From Methanobacterium sp. UBA176 (GTDB lineage: Archaea > Methanobacteriota > Methanobacteria > Methanobacteriales > Methanobacteriaceae), in the NCBI GenBank assembly GCA_002505765.1, contig DAVZ01000027.1:7709-71708 (forward strand): a stretch of DNA of 64,000 nt, read 5' to 3'. Made by a program: the position numbers and the translations under genes. The notes under the pieces were generated by a model. The model was not told the DNA's origin. It was given only the letters and a program-made list of their open reading frames with translations, and did no database searches. Shown here piece by piece: positions 1 to 9,536 of the stretch (positions are counted from its first letter, which is position 1; every line of letters begins with the position of its first letter).

Positions 1-50
1 GATGCGAGGTGCAATCCAACCCTTCCAGCACCCATTATGACTATATACAT
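1..50 (-). CDS. TrkA-like K+ uptake regulatory protein, N-terminal fragment cut by window edge
   Basis: Only the first 16 codons are inside the window, read leftward from an ATG at 50. They encode a short hydrophobic strand followed by GAGRVG, the dinucleotide-binding glycine loop of TrkA-N (RCK) domains. A GGAG ribosome binding site lies 6-7 nt upstream of the ATG. TrkA-N proteins gate potassium channels and transporters by binding NAD(H) or nucleotides. The rest of the gene is off the edge, so identification rests on the loop and its position at the extreme N-terminus. Confidence 0.6.
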   Translation of the reverse strand, partial: MYIVIMGAGRVGLHLA

Positions 51-267
51 TTAATTTCTCCAAACTTAAATGAATTAATGATCAGATGATTTTTTATTTT
101 AGATAACATTCCAGTTTTCAACTATCTTACATTATACTATAAAAAGATTTCAATAAAAATTTTAAACCTTTAAAAATGCAACTAATGATGCTCAACAAGA
201 CAAGTACAGAAAATATTTCAAGCCTTCCAATCGATTTTCAATGCTTCTTAAAAAAATACAGATTTAG

Positions 268-365
268 GGGGGAGCATTTCAACATTAAGATAATGTAGTT
301 AAAAAATACTGATATCCCCTATTATCTGGTGCAGGGGGAGCATTTCAACATTAAGATAATGTAGT
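268..365. repeat. Two-copy 32-bp direct repeat, 66-bp period
   Basis: Identical 32-bp copies occupy 268-299 and 334-365, separated by 34 bp of unrelated sequence. Each begins with a run of G and ends with a perfect dyad, ACATTA-AGA-TAATGT plus AGT. Repeat and spacer sizes resemble a minimal CRISPR unit, but there are only two copies and no cas1/cas2 nearby. Tandem operator sites are an alternative reading. Confidence 0.6.
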
Positions 366-629
366 AAAAACAGTTCCAGTCCAGGTAGACATACTTTCAA
401 AATAAGCGTTTATAATGGGATGTTTGCTGTCTGCATAAAATAAGGGCCCCTATTAATGCTACCCAACCCCATACGATTGAAACTATATCATTCCGTGTTT
501 GAGTACTTATTCTTTCAGCTTTACCCTAAATATCTTTCCTAAAGTAAAACCCAGCAAAATAGAGTATCAAGAAGGGATTGAAATTGATAGATAATTAGTT
601 TCGCCGTAAACATAAGGCAATTATTATCG

Positions 630-727
630 GTATTGGTGTAACCACTCCAATACTCTCATGTTGTAATAAACGGGTCTGAAATAATAGGGAGTAGAGTGTA
701 TTGGTGTAACCACTCCAATACTCTCAT
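630..727. repeat. Two-copy 30-bp direct repeat, 68-bp period
   Basis: Identical 30-bp copies occupy 630-659 and 698-727 with a 38-bp spacer. Each contains a near-palindrome, TATTGG-TGT-AACC-ACT-CCAATA, followed by CTCTCAT. The sequence differs from the repeat pair at 268-365, but the period is almost the same. A two-spot regulatory site or a relic of a repeat array are both possible. Confidence 0.6.
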
Positions 728-926
728 TATCAAGGCCAAGCTGTTCAGCAATTATTAAAAAAATCATTTCTTCTAAGCTGACCTATCATTGATATCCTGT
801 TAAGATACTCCAGAAGGCTATATAAATATTTCTTTCATGCTTTAGAAAAATTAAAATGAACTAAATTCTAAATAAAGCTATTTTAATGAAAATTTCCATT
901 GTAAATAGTCAGTTGTTCACCTATTT

Positions 927-1691
927 CTATTTTTCTTCTGATTTAATGAATTGATTTATGTCCTTGATGGTAGCCATAAACTGTGCAGGGAATATGATGG
1001 TGGAGTTCTTTTCACTGGCTATTTCATTTAAAACCTGTAAATTCCTCAATTGTAGTGCAACTGGATGTGCAGCTATTACATCTGCTGCTTCTCCAAGTTT
1101 GGTTGCAGATAAAAATTCACCTTCTGCAGCAATGATCTTAGCTCGTTTATCCCTTTCTGCCTCTGCCTGTCTTGCCATAGCCCTCTGCATTGTATCAGGA
1201 AGTTTAATATCTTTAATTTCAACCGCTGTAATCTGCACCCCCCATGGTTCGCTGTGTATATCAATAATTTCTTTAATCTTCTCATTTATCTTGGATGTTG
1301 AAGATAAAACATCATCTAAAAGGAATTGACCTATCACATTTCTCATAGTGGTCTGTGCAATCTGATTAACTGCCCTATTGTAGTTTTCAATGGCCACAAC
1401 TGCATTATAGGCATCGACCACTTTAAAGTAGGCTACAGCAGCAACATCAATGGAAACGTTGTCCTGAGTGATTATATTCTGTGATGGGATAGGCATAGTA
1501 ACGATTCTAAGGGATACCTTAACCATTCTATCAACGACGGGGATGATAAGACGAAGACCTGGTTCTCTAACTCCAATTACCTTTCCAAGACGAAATACGA
1601 CCCCTTTTTCATATTGATTTACAATACGTATGGAGAGTCCTAAAATAACTAAAATAATAATTCCTACTATTATAAGAGTGAACAAATCCAT
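927..1691 (-). CDS. Slipin/stomatin-like SPFH-domain membrane protein
   Basis: The 254-residue protein has one N-terminal membrane helix (about residues 3-25). An SPFH/Band 7 domain follows (about 27-190), with the family's EKGVV, GLR and PEL-like positions and an Ala/Glu/Arg-rich helix ([12 protein letters not shown]) before the C-terminal oligomerisation segment. Slipins scaffold membrane microdomains and often pair with a NfeD-type protein, but none is adjacent here. The ATG at 1691 is chosen because GGAGGT sits six nt upstream; the in-frame TTG at 1697 would touch that site. Confidence 0.9.
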   Translation of the reverse strand: MDLFTLIIVGIIILVILGLSIRIVNQYEKGVVFRLGKVIGVREPGLRLIIPVVDRMVKVSLRIVTMPIPSQNIITQDNVSIDVAAVAYFKVVDAYNAVVAIENYNRAVNQIAQTTMRNVIGQFLLDDVLSSTSKINEKIKEIIDIHSEPWGVQITAVEIKDIKLPDTMQRAMARQAEAERDKRAKIIAAEGEFLSATKLGEAADVIAAHPVALQLRNLQVLNEIASEKNSTIIFPAQFMATIKDINQFIKSEEK

Positions 1692-2325
1692 GTTCAAACC
1701 TCCAATTATTTATTATACTCCCATTAAATATAAAGTTTAAAGTATTAAATATTTTTTGTTAATTTTTATCATTTTTAAATGTTCTTATTCATTTTAAAAC
1801 TATTAAAACTAATATACAGAAATAGAAGCTCTAAATACAGATTTAACAAAAAATAGAGATAATTATCAATTATAATAATACTTTTATGTATGAACATACT
1901 CAAAAATTATTATGTTGGAATACTCTGTTTTTTTTTGTAATCTCCATTAGCAGGCAACTGGATATTTTTATACTTTGGGAGTCCTTTATCAAACCATCAA
2001 TTTAGTTTAAATCAAAATGAAATGCTATTGATATCCTTGAAAACTGGCAATAAGAGTTTCTTCAACTTATCATATGGCATGTAGCTGGACTTGCTTTTTC
2101 TAATTTATCTTGGCTCTCCTCTTTGAAGGGAAATACAAGTAAAAGTAAATAAGATCAATTTTAATATCAATTAACCTTGAAGAAGCTTAAGATCTTATTA
2201 AAAAAGTTGAATTTCCATAATAAAGGCTTTAAAATAAAAAAATTCAAAAAATCATTAAATTTCTAAAAAAATAAGAAGGAAACTGGTGAAAAATATTTTC
2301 ACAGTTAATTCAATTTAAATTAGAT
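1692..2325. other. Intergenic, nothing recognised
   Basis: About 630 bp of very AT-rich sequence between the slipin start and the TRAM gene stop. Scattered stops interrupt all frames. A short minus-strand stretch near 2020-2110 reads like protein for about 30 codons but has no start and no family resemblance I can name. I see no RNA gene. Confidence 0.4.
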
Positions 2326-2568
2326 TCATTCAACTATATCCGCAAAACCGAACTTTCTTCTTGTTGAATTGATTTTTATTTTAACTTCATCACCGAGTTT
2401 TGCGCCTGAAACAAAGACTACAAATCCTTCAATTCTAGCGATTCCGTCGCCATCTCTTCCAACATCTTCAATTTTAACATCATATTCTTCCCCTACATTA
2501 ATAGGAGCAGAATTTCCACTATCTGAGAAATTATCTCTTCCGTAATTATTTCTAAACAATTTATTCAC
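2326..2568 (-). CDS. TRAM-domain RNA-binding protein (cold-shock-like RNA chaperone)
   Basis: An 80-residue protein made of a short Asn/Arg-rich N-terminal tail (1-22) and a single TRAM domain (about 23-80). The domain motifs are [15 protein letters not shown] and [12 protein letters not shown]. Stand-alone TRAM proteins in methanogens bind RNA and act like bacterial CspA, and some are cold-induced (known of the family). The start is a GTG at 2568 with AGGA a few nt upstream. A 7-bp hairpin lies just upstream at 2577-2595. Monocistronic, divergent from the phosphoesterase gene. Confidence 0.9.
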   Translation of the reverse strand: MNKLFRNNYGRDNFSDSGNSAPINVGEEYDVKIEDVGRDGDGIARIEGFVVFVSGAKLGDEVKIKINSTRRKFGFADIVE

Positions 2569-2576
2569 ATCCTAAT

Positions 2577-2595
2577 TAAGCCAAAAAATGGCTTA
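2577..2595 (-). promoter_or_regulatory. Perfect inverted repeat in the TRAM gene leader
   Basis: TAAGCCA-AAAAA-TGGCTTA forms a perfect 7-bp stem ending 8 nt before the GTG start of the TRAM gene. A TATA-like TTTATAAGC on the minus strand lies at roughly 2618-2627, which would place the transcription start near 2595, so the hairpin would sit at the 5' end of the mRNA. It could be an operator or an RNA structure affecting translation; function is inference. Confidence 0.45.
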
Positions 2596-2657
2596 CATAG
2601 TATCTAATTTGTAAGCTTATAAATGTTTTTATTAAAATTAAAGTTGGATCAATAATT

Positions 2658-2664
2658 TATAAAG
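2658..2664 (+). promoter_or_regulatory. TATA box for a probably leaderless mRNA
   Basis: TATAAAG at 2658-2664 lies about 23-26 nt before the ATG at 2684, the usual TATA-to-start distance in archaea. No ribosome binding site precedes that ATG. Together this suggests that the phosphoesterase mRNA starts at or next to its AUG. Confidence 0.45.
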
Positions 2665-2683
2665 TTATTTACAAAATATTGTT

Positions 2684-3166
2684 ATGATCGGTATAATGTC
2701 AGATTCACATGATAACTTAGGAGCCATTAAAAAAGCAGTGCACTTCTTTAACAAATCAAAGGTAGAATTAGTTATCCATGCAGGGGATTTAATATCGCCC
2801 TTTACTGCTAAAGAGTTTAAAGAGCTTAAATGTGAATTTAAAGCTGTTTTTGGCAATAATGATGGAGAAAGAGACCTTTTAAGACAGGCATACAAGGATA
2901 TATGTTATCTTGAAGACTTTAAGGAACTTGAAGTACAAAATAAGAAAATTGCAGTTATCCATGGCACAATTGAAGCTATTGTAGATGCTCTGGTTAAAAG
3001 TGAAAAATATGATATTGTAATAAGAGGGCATAATCATCGTCAAGAAGTTGTAGATGGAGAATCAATGCTGATAAATCCTGGGGAAACTTGTGGCTATGTT
3101 TCCGGCAAGAAAACTGTTGTATTAATTGATCCTGTAGATTTAAGCTATGAAAAAATTATTTTATAA
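2684..3166 (+). CDS. MJ0936/YfcE-type metallophosphoesterase
   Basis: A 160-residue single-domain phosphoesterase of the calcineurin-like superfamily. The metal-binding motifs occur in order: SDSHDN (6-11), GDL (about 36), GNND (about 57-60), HGT (about 94) and GHNHR (about 111-115). Length and motif spacing match the short archaeal YfcE/MJ0936 group, which hydrolyses phosphodiesters with Mn2+ or Ni2+ in vitro; the physiological substrate is not known. It stands 42 nt upstream of the flippase-like gene and may be cotranscribed with it. Confidence 0.9.
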   Translation: MIGIMSDSHDNLGAIKKAVHFFNKSKVELVIHAGDLISPFTAKEFKELKCEFKAVFGNNDGERDLLRQAYKDICYLEDFKELEVQNKKIAVIHGTIEAIVDALVKSEKYDIVIRGHNHRQEVVDGESMLINPGETCGYVSGKKTVVLIDPVDLSYEKIIL

Positions 3167-3208
3167 GGTTCCCTCAATTTACTTATAAATATTTCATAAG
3201 GAATAAAT

Positions 3209-4228
3209 ATGAAACATAAGACCCTGATTTTACTGTCAATCGGAATAATAATTCTTGTAGGGATGATTTTATTTATAGGGCCTGGTAAAATTGAAAATGC
3301 CCTCAAAATAGCAAATCTCTGGTATTTAACCCTTGCATTACTGATACAATTTGTAATTTATGGCCTATGGACACAGAGATGGTCTATAAACGTCAAATCT
3401 GTTAATATTCATATTAAAAAGTTGCATTTATTCCCAATGCTCATGGTAGGACTGGCAGTTAATAACCTAACTCCAAGTGCAAGAGGTGGTGGAGAACCAA
3501 TTAGAGGATATATATTAAGCAAATATTCCGATACTACATTTGAAAAATCATTTGCCACTGTAATAGCAGATAGAGGGCTTGATACATTTCCATTTATGGT
3601 TCTGGCAACTATTTCCATTATTTTTGCAGTTTTATATTTAAATTTACCCACCAGTGTCATCTATATTTTGATAATTGCAGTTATTCTTTTACTTGTTGTA
3701 TTTTCTATTGCCGTCTATATGTCTTTTAACCTTGAATTTGGAAAAAAGGTCTCATTATGGATTGCGCGTTTAATAAAAAAATTTTCCAAAAAAGAACGTA
3801 GCAAACTTGAAGAAAATGCTATTAAGGCCGTTCAAGGTTTCCAGAACAGTATAAAAACTATGGTAAAAGATAGGAACGTTTTAATGTATGGACTCCCAAT
3901 TTCCTTTTTAATCTGGATTTTAGAGATATTAAGGGTTTATATAGTTTTTTCTGCATTTGGTATGGATGTTTCATTTATAGTAATAGCAGAAGTTTTTATA
4001 ATATCCAGCATGCTTGGTTTAATTCCACTAATTCCAGGGGGTCTTGGAGCTGTTGACGGCGTTATGATACTTTTATTTTCTGCTGCTGGCGTTCCTCCAA
4101 CCATAAGTGCTGCAGCAACCATTGTTGAAAGATTGATATCATTCTGGATGACTTCAATAATAGGTGCAGTAATGCTTCCTTACTTTGGAACGAGCGTTGT
4201 GGAAAAAATATCGAAAAAATACGATTAA
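3209..4228 (+). CDS. Flippase-like integral membrane protein (LPG synthase TM-region/UPF0104 family)
   Basis: A 339-residue polytopic protein with about eight hydrophobic segments. It has the family's conserved NNLTPSARGGGEPIRGYIL loop (about residues 84-102), RGLD (about 128), and PGGLGAVDG near residue 275. The fold matches the membrane part of MprF and archaeal AglD-associated proteins, implicated in moving or modifying lipid-linked molecules. The substrate here is unknown. AAGGA precedes the ATG. It probably follows the phosphoesterase in one transcript. Confidence 0.8.
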   Translation: MKHKTLILLSIGIIILVGMILFIGPGKIENALKIANLWYLTLALLIQFVIYGLWTQRWSINVKSVNIHIKKLHLFPMLMVGLAVNNLTPSARGGGEPIRGYILSKYSDTTFEKSFATVIADRGLDTFPFMVLATISIIFAVLYLNLPTSVIYILIIAVILLLVVFSIAVYMSFNLEFGKKVSLWIARLIKKFSKKERSKLEENAIKAVQGFQNSIKTMVKDRNVLMYGLPISFLIWILEILRVYIVFSAFGMDVSFIVIAEVFIISSMLGLIPLIPGGLGAVDGVMILLFSAAGVPPTISAAATIVERLISFWMTSIIGAVMLPYFGTSVVEKISKKYD

Positions 4229-4340
4229 TAATTAATTACCAAAATATAAGTCATTTTATAATTTTTCCTATTTTTGTAACTACATTTTATAAGTGATAAC
4301 ATTATACCTATAGGTGTAATCAGATATTGAGGAAAGGGGA

Positions 4341-5780
4341 ATGGAAAAAGGAGATATAACTCAAAAAATTATTGAAGAGTTAAAAGATCTAAATTATGGT
4401 TTAAAATACAAAAATAATAATTTGGAAGAAATAATAAAAGCATTTATATTAGAACGTGCAGTTGACCCTATTTTTTTACATGATATTAAGGGGAACTTTA
4501 TCTATGTAAGTCAAAATGCCTGTAACTCTCTTGGTTATACCAGGGAAGAATTAATGGAATTAAATCTTCACGATCTGGTAATCCCTAAATATAAAAAACT
4601 TATAAATTCTCGAATGAAAGAGCTTACAACAAATAACGAAGCAATATTCGAAACTGCGCATTATAGAAAAGATAAATCAATTTTACCCCTTGAAATGCAC
4701 TCAAGAACTATTGAACTCTATGATAAAAGGTTTATTTTCAGTATTGCACATGATATCACCCGCCTTAAAATAATTGAAAACAAATCTAAAGAACGGGAAA
4801 CCCATTTAAGCTTAATTACTGACAATATGCTTGATTTAATCTATCAGGTTAATAAGGATGGTGTTTTTGAATATGTGAGCCCCTCTATCAAAGATCTTCT
4901 TGGACATGAAATAGAAGATATAATTGGAAAAAAAGATATCGAATTAATTAAAATGATACATCCTGATGATTTAGGAATTATTATTGATTCACTTCAAACT
5001 GCCATTGCCACTTTAAAGCCAAAAAGAATTCAGCATAGATACAAACATGCTGATGGGCATTATATCTGGGTTGAAACCATTGGAAATCCATTATCAGATG
5101 AAAAAGGTGAATTTTCAGGGGCAGTATATATTACTCGTGATATTCAAGAGCTTAAAAAAATAGAAAATCAGCTTAAATCCTCTCTTGAAGAGAAAGAAGT
5201 ACTTTTAAAGGAAATTCATCATAGAGTAAAAAATAACATGCAGGTAATTAGTTCTCTATTAAATCTCCAATCTAAATTTTTAAATGATGAGAACGCAATT
5301 AATAGTCTTAAAAAGAGTCGGGATAGAGTTAAAGCTATGGCCATTGTTCACGAAAAGCTTTATCAGTCAGAAGATCTCTCCAGGATCGATTTTGCAGATT
5401 ATATCAAAAAATTTGTAAACCATCTTTTAAGATCCTATGAGATTAATTCTAAGTCCATAAAACAGCGCATTGATGTAGAAAACATTTTACTGGATATTAA
5501 CTTCGCAATTCCCTGTGGTTTAATTATAAATGAATTAGTTAGTAATTCCATAAAACATGCTTTTCCAGAATGCACGGGAGAAATAAGCATTAAATTCTAT
5601 TCAAAATCCGATAAAAGGATCCTTATAGTTTCAGATAACGGAATTGGATTTCCCGAAAATCTTGATTTTCAAAATACCAAAACTTTTGGATTGCAACTCG
5701 TAAATACTTTAATAAATCAATTATATGGAAAAATTGAATTGTATAGAGACGAAGGAAGCACATTTAAGATTATTTTCTAA
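4341..5780 (+). CDS. Soluble PAS-PAS sensor histidine kinase (HisKA_2 type)
   Basis: The 479-residue protein has no membrane segment. Two PAS domains come first (about 33-150 and 155-275, each closing with an HDITR or ITRDI signature of the PAC segment). A HisKA_2 dimerisation domain follows with EIHHRVKNNMQVISSLLNLQ (the phospho-acceptor His is in HHR, about residue 294). Last is an HATPase_c domain with NELVSNSIKHAF (N box) and DNGIGFP (G1 box). It is an orphan kinase with no response regulator alongside, as is common in Methanobacteriales. GGAAAGGGG precedes the ATG and a TTTATAAG TATA-like box lies about 50 nt upstream. Confidence 0.9.
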   Translation: MEKGDITQKIIEELKDLNYGLKYKNNNLEEIIKAFILERAVDPIFLHDIKGNFIYVSQNACNSLGYTREELMELNLHDLVIPKYKKLINSRMKELTTNNEAIFETAHYRKDKSILPLEMHSRTIELYDKRFIFSIAHDITRLKIIENKSKERETHLSLITDNMLDLIYQVNKDGVFEYVSPSIKDLLGHEIEDIIGKKDIELIKMIHPDDLGIIIDSLQTAIATLKPKRIQHRYKHADGHYIWVETIGNPLSDEKGEFSGAVYITRDIQELKKIENQLKSSLEEKEVLLKEIHHRVKNNMQVISSLLNLQSKFLNDENAINSLKKSRDRVKAMAIVHEKLYQSEDLSRIDFADYIKKFVNHLLRSYEINSKSIKQRIDVENILLDINFAIPCGLIINELVSNSIKHAFPECTGEISIKFYSKSDKRILIVSDNGIGFPENLDFQNTKTFGLQLVNTLINQLYGKIELYRDEGSTFKIIF

Positions 5781-5807
5781 ATTCCTTGAGACAAAAATTC
5801 AAATAGA

Positions 5808-5819
5808 AAAATATATACT
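5808..5819 (+). promoter_or_regulatory. TATA box of ftr
   Basis: AAAATATATACT lies 33-44 nt upstream of the ftr ATG. This places transcription initiation about 10-15 nt before the start codon, leaving a short leader that contains GGTGAT. Confidence 0.5.
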
Positions 5820-5851
5820 ATTTCCTAAACCATGATCTTACGGTGATAATC

Positions 5852-6742
5852 ATGGAAATAAACGGTGTAGAAATAGAAGACACATTTGCAGAAGCATTCG
5901 ATATTCTGGTATCTAGAGTGCTGATAACAGCAGAAACCAGGAACTTAGCCAAGGTTGCGGCTACTGAAGCTACAGGATACGGAACTTCTGTTATAGGCTG
6001 CCCTGCAGAGGCTGGGATAGACTGTTACGTTCCTCCAGAAGAAACTCCAGATGGACGACCTGGTTACGTTATCATGATCTGCAACATGAATAAAGATAAG
6101 CTCGATCATGAAGTAATGGAACGTATAGCAATGTGCGTATTAACCGCAGCCACAACAGCAGTTTTTGATGCCCTTGATGATGCTGATGAAAAATTAAAAA
6201 CGGGTGCAAAACTCCGGTATTTTGGTGATGGTTTTGAGAAAAAGTTAGAGGTGGATGGAAGAACTGTTTACTCCATTCCCATCATGTCTGGAGACTTCCT
6301 AATTGAAGACGAACTGGGTATGAAAAAAGGAGTAGCTGGTGGAAACTTCTTTATTATGAGTGAAAATCAACCTTCAGCCCTTATAGCTGCAGAAGCAGCA
6401 GTATTTGCCATTGAAAACATAGCTAACACAATAACTCCTTTCCCAGGAGGAATAGTCGCTTCTGGATCCAAAGTAGGTTCCAAATACAAATTTTTAACCG
6501 CTTCTACCAACGAAAAAATGGCTGTTACACTTAAAGACGAAGTTGAAGACAGTGAAGTTCCAGCAGATGTTAACGGTATTTACGAGATTGTTATAGACGG
6601 TGCAGACGAAGAAGTGGTTAAAGAAGCAATGAAAGTAGGAATAGAAGCTGCAGTTAAAGTTCCTGGTGTTTTAAAGATAAGTGCTGGAAATTTCGGTGGA
6701 AATCTTGGCGCATACAAAATAAATCTACACGAATTATTTTAA
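5852..6742 (+). CDS. ftr: Formylmethanofuran:tetrahydromethanopterin formyltransferase
   Basis: A 296-residue cytoplasmic enzyme that moves the formyl group from formylmethanofuran to tetrahydromethanopterin, the second step of CO2 reduction to methane. Length and sequence match Ftr throughout, for example the N-terminal [26 protein letters not shown] and [18 protein letters not shown]. The ATG at 5852 is preferred over an in-frame GTG at 5843 because GGTGAT at 5842-5847 is the ribosome binding site and overlaps that GTG. Likely highly expressed and monocistronic, followed by a T-rich tract near 6774-6786 that may terminate transcription. Confidence 0.97.
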   Translation: MEINGVEIEDTFAEAFDILVSRVLITAETRNLAKVAATEATGYGTSVIGCPAEAGIDCYVPPEETPDGRPGYVIMICNMNKDKLDHEVMERIAMCVLTAATTAVFDALDDADEKLKTGAKLRYFGDGFEKKLEVDGRTVYSIPIMSGDFLIEDELGMKKGVAGGNFFIMSENQPSALIAAEAAVFAIENIANTITPFPGGIVASGSKVGSKYKFLTASTNEKMAVTLKDEVEDSEVPADVNGIYEIVIDGADEEVVKEAMKVGIEAAVKVPGVLKISAGNFGGNLGAYKINLHELF

Positions 6743-6886
6743 GAGAGTTTAATTCTTTAATAACTTTATTTCCTTACTTTTTTTTAATAATTAGCTTCAA
6801 ATCATTATTACACAAACAAAATTATTTAATATTAAAAATATATTAGGTATTGTACGAATATAACTCAGTGAAAGCCTGTGATTAAA

Positions 6887-7612
6887 ATGCCCTATCTTAT
6901 TTGTAAAAATTGCGATGGTTATTACAAGCTAAAGGAAGGAGAATCTCTGAAAGATTTTGAAGAATGTGAATGTGGAGGAAGTTTAAGACAGGTTGAATCT
7001 CTAAATATCCCTTACAATACAGAAAGGGTTAGAACCATTGTCGAAGCATTTAATAAAGATTCAGAGCATGCGAAAAAGAAAAAAGGTAGTTCAGCTGGAA
7101 ATAAGAGGCTGAGTATTACTGTTGACTATACAGACGGACTGCATAAACTATTAAAAGAAGATAAGATACCAAAAAAAGACATTTCAGCTGAAATGCAGAA
7201 AACTGCCTTTAAAGAAGTTGCTTTAATCCCTGAATTATATAAGATGGATTATATTGATCCTGTTGATAATGATACAAAATTATTTATCATGAAATTACTG
7301 GCAGATATAGTCTCTGAAGGTAGAGGTATAATAGAGGCTGCAAATGAAATTGCATCAAAAACGGGTCTTTCTTATGAAGATGCTGAAAAAATAAGTAAAA
7401 ATGAGTTGAACAGGATTAAGAATCTTGGAAACTGGTATATTCACAAAGAAAAGGGCTTCAAATACTTTAAAATCACAAAAGCAATTGATGCATGCAGCCA
7501 ATGCCATGAAACATTTGATAGAAAAGTTTTCGAGATTGATAAGGCCGAAATGCTGCCTCCTTTACATGATTTATGTACATGTAACGCTATTTTTTACAGG
7601 GAAAAACCCTGA
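6887..7612 (+). CDS. Protein with N-terminal zinc-finger-like segment and phage gpF/SPP1-gp7-like C-terminus
   Basis: A 241-residue protein. The N-terminus (about 1-40) has CKNC and CECGG pairs that could bind zinc. The middle is helical and charged. The C-terminal ~70 residues contain [17 protein letters not shown] and then PPLHDLCTC, the C..C / P-P-H-C-x-C arrangement of phage head-morphogenesis proteins (Mu gpF, SPP1 gp7). A helical segment precedes it as in those proteins. No phage genes lie nearby. Function unknown; the resemblance is by motif only. The ATG at 6887 fits a GTGAT ribosome binding site; a GTG at 6878 is the alternative. Confidence 0.7.
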   Translation: MPYLICKNCDGYYKLKEGESLKDFEECECGGSLRQVESLNIPYNTERVRTIVEAFNKDSEHAKKKKGSSAGNKRLSITVDYTDGLHKLLKEDKIPKKDISAEMQKTAFKEVALIPELYKMDYIDPVDNDTKLFIMKLLADIVSEGRGIIEAANEIASKTGLSYEDAEKISKNELNRIKNLGNWYIHKEKGFKYFKITKAIDACSQCHETFDRKVFEIDKAEMLPPLHDLCTCNAIFYREKP

Positions 7613-7628
7613 ATCATTTTTTACCATT

Positions 7629-7811
7629 TCATTCAAATTTAAATATGTATCCACAATTTGAACATCGATATTTGCCTTCTTTAGATTTAAAACCTGTTGA
7701 AGATTTGTGTTGAGGCCCACCTACAACTCCCACCGTTCCTGAATCTTTTAAAATATGTTTATCTTCACACCCACATTGAGGACATTTTTTATCTAATTCC
7801 TCTGCCTTCAA
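7629..7811 (-). CDS. Small zinc-ribbon protein
   Basis: About 60 residues with two Cys pairs, CPQCGC near the N-terminus and CSNCGY near the C-terminus, separated by a Gly-rich linker (GTVGVVGGPQHKS). This is the layout of a one-ribbon zinc protein. The start is uncertain: a TTG at 7811 has GGGGTGA five nt upstream, whereas a TTG at 7826 would put that site inside the gene. Function unknown. It converges on the gpF-like gene and lies 44 nt from the end of the RCK paralogue. Confidence 0.6.
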   Translation of the reverse strand: MKAEELDKKCPQCGCEDKHILKDSGTVGVVGGPQHKSSTGFKSKEGKYRCSNCGYIFKFE

Positions 7812-7854
7812 TAATTTCACCCCCAATAGTCTTTCTTATCAATTTGATTATTGA

Positions 7855-9480
7855 TTAAAATGCTTTCATCTTTCTACCCTCTACAATCTCCCATATCTCA
7901 TCTTCAGATAAATTAACCCCTAAAACTATTCCCTTTTCATCTAAAACTTCCTTTATTTTTTCAATGGTTTTAACATCAGGCGCAGCTATGGCATGGGAAT
8001 GTATCTGTCTTGACATGTCATAGAGAGCTTCCAGTGACCTTCTGGCATCCGGTCTTTTTAGCTCTTCTTCGCATTTTTTAACGTCTTCTATAGAATTTAT
8101 GTATAATTTCCGGGTTACAACCTGTCTTATGCCTGGAAGATAATATTTGGAGTCCAGTATCCTGCCCCCCAGGTTTACTACTGTTCTTTTATCATTAATA
8201 TCGTAGCCTTCATGTTTCAGCAACAATTCGACAACCCTACCATATTCTTTAATTTTGGTTACTATTTCCTCATGATACAGATTAATGCCTAAAAGGAATC
8301 CTTTAGCCCTTAAATCTTTTTCTACATTGGTAAGGCTCTTGGTATCAGGCCCTGAGATTCTATGAGAATGAATCCCCCCGCCTGAAAGAGCATATAACCT
8401 TTCTAAATATTCCATTTTGGCAGGATCCTGTTCTAAGCTCTCTATGAATCTTTCCATCTCCAGAGTATCAGACAGTCCTATTTTCCGGCTTAATGGCTCC
8501 CGAAATCCAGGCAGATAATATTTTATGTCTTCTAATGTGCATCCATGTTTCAGTATGATTTCTGCTTCTTCACGTATATCACCAACTGTATGGGTCTCGG
8601 TGATTTTCATCTCAGGCTTCATAACCACTTCAACAATTCTTCCATATTTCATCCTGGCTTCTCTTATTTCATCTTCATTAAGGTTTACACCTAAAAGAAA
8701 ACCTTCTTTTTTTAGTTCACGTGCAACGTTGTCCAAATTTTCCTTATCAGGTCCAGATATCCAGTGAGAATGAATTCCACTTACAGATTCATATATTCGC
8801 TCTAATGATCGTTTTCTTGATGCATCACGGTCTAAACTATCCATAAACCTGTTTAATTCTCCTATTTTAGATATTCCAATTTTCCTCTCAAGAGGTTCCT
8901 TAAATTCTGGCAGGTGATATTCAATATTTTCAAGGGTGCACCCATAATTTAAGATTATTTCTGCCTCTTTATGGATGTTTGCCACATCATGTATTTCAGT
9001 AATTTTCATGATGGTGGGTTCAATTGCTGCAAAATATATGTCTTCTCCACCGCTTGACTCTGGCGATATGACTCGGTCTGCTCCAGCATGGTGAAGTCTT
9101 TTGATGTTCTCACCTTTACCTGCCCTTACTACCGTCCATATATCTGGATTTATATCCCTTGCAGCCAGTGTTATAAACAGGTTGTCAACATCATCTCCTG
9201 TGGTTATTATGACCCCCCTTGCCCTTTTTATTCCAGCATCGATCAGTGAACTTTCATCTGTGGCATCGCCAGAGATTGCAAGAACATCAGGATCTTCCCA
9301 TAACTCTTTTTCCACAATTTTTCTTTCCTTTTCAATTATTACCGCCATTTGATTTCTTTTTTTAAGTTCCCTACAAACAGCAGCACCAACTCTACCATAA
9401 CCGCAAAGAACGAAATGATTCCTGATTCCGGCAAGTTTCTTCCTCACTTCAGCGCCACATGTGATTTCTTCATCTGCCAT
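7855..9480 (-). CDS. Pore-less RCK (TrkA-N) protein with three C-terminal repeats
   Basis: From the ATG at 9480 the protein has 541 residues. An RCK/TrkA-N domain comes first (CGYGRVG loop about 22-28, SGDATDE, then TTGDDVDN). Three homologous repeats of about 110-125 residues follow, each with a LP(G/E)F/I-RE/RQ segment, a run ending LERLY/LEALY, (I)HSH-I-(S/A)-(G/A)PD and GxxLGxNL. It is a tandem paralogue of the upstream channel and lacks the pore. The start at 9480 has GGTGGT four nt upstream and aligns with MAVEEIT of the channel. An ATG at 9540, overlapping the upstream stop as ATGA, would add 20 hydrophobic residues. The repeat family is not one I recognise. Confidence 0.75.
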   Translation of the reverse strand: MADEEITCGAEVRKKLAGIRNHFVLCGYGRVGAAVCRELKKRNQMAVIIEKERKIVEKELWEDPDVLAISGDATDESSLIDAGIKRARGVIITTGDDVDNLFITLAARDINPDIWTVVRAGKGENIKRLHHAGADRVISPESSGGEDIYFAAIEPTIMKITEIHDVANIHKEAEIILNYGCTLENIEYHLPEFKEPLERKIGISKIGELNRFMDSLDRDASRKRSLERIYESVSGIHSHWISGPDKENLDNVARELKKEGFLLGVNLNEDEIREARMKYGRIVEVVMKPEMKITETHTVGDIREEAEIILKHGCTLEDIKYYLPGFREPLSRKIGLSDTLEMERFIESLEQDPAKMEYLERLYALSGGGIHSHRISGPDTKSLTNVEKDLRAKGFLLGINLYHEEIVTKIKEYGRVVELLLKHEGYDINDKRTVVNLGGRILDSKYYLPGIRQVVTRKLYINSIEDVKKCEEELKRPDARRSLEALYDMSRQIHSHAIAAPDVKTIEKIKEVLDEKGIVLGVNLSEDEIWEIVEGRKMKAF

Positions 9481-9536
9481 TGTAACCACCATTTCATTAA
9501 AAATTTTTCTTGGATAAAAAAACAGAAAAATTACTA

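Larger units (their letters stand above)
51..926. other. Gene-free interval with two pairs of direct repeats
   Basis: No convincing coding sequence is visible between the trkA-like start and the slipin stop. The interval holds two separate two-copy direct repeats, described as their own entries (268-365 and 630-727), and otherwise AT-rich sequence. A short stretch around 584-598 (ATTGATAGATAATTA) recurs near 42302, next to a third repeat pair. Confidence 0.5.

Noticed and set aside
268..727. A true CRISPR array
   Set aside because: Only two copies of each repeat, two unrelated repeats, no leader recognisable and no cas1/cas2 in the window; recorded as direct repeats instead.
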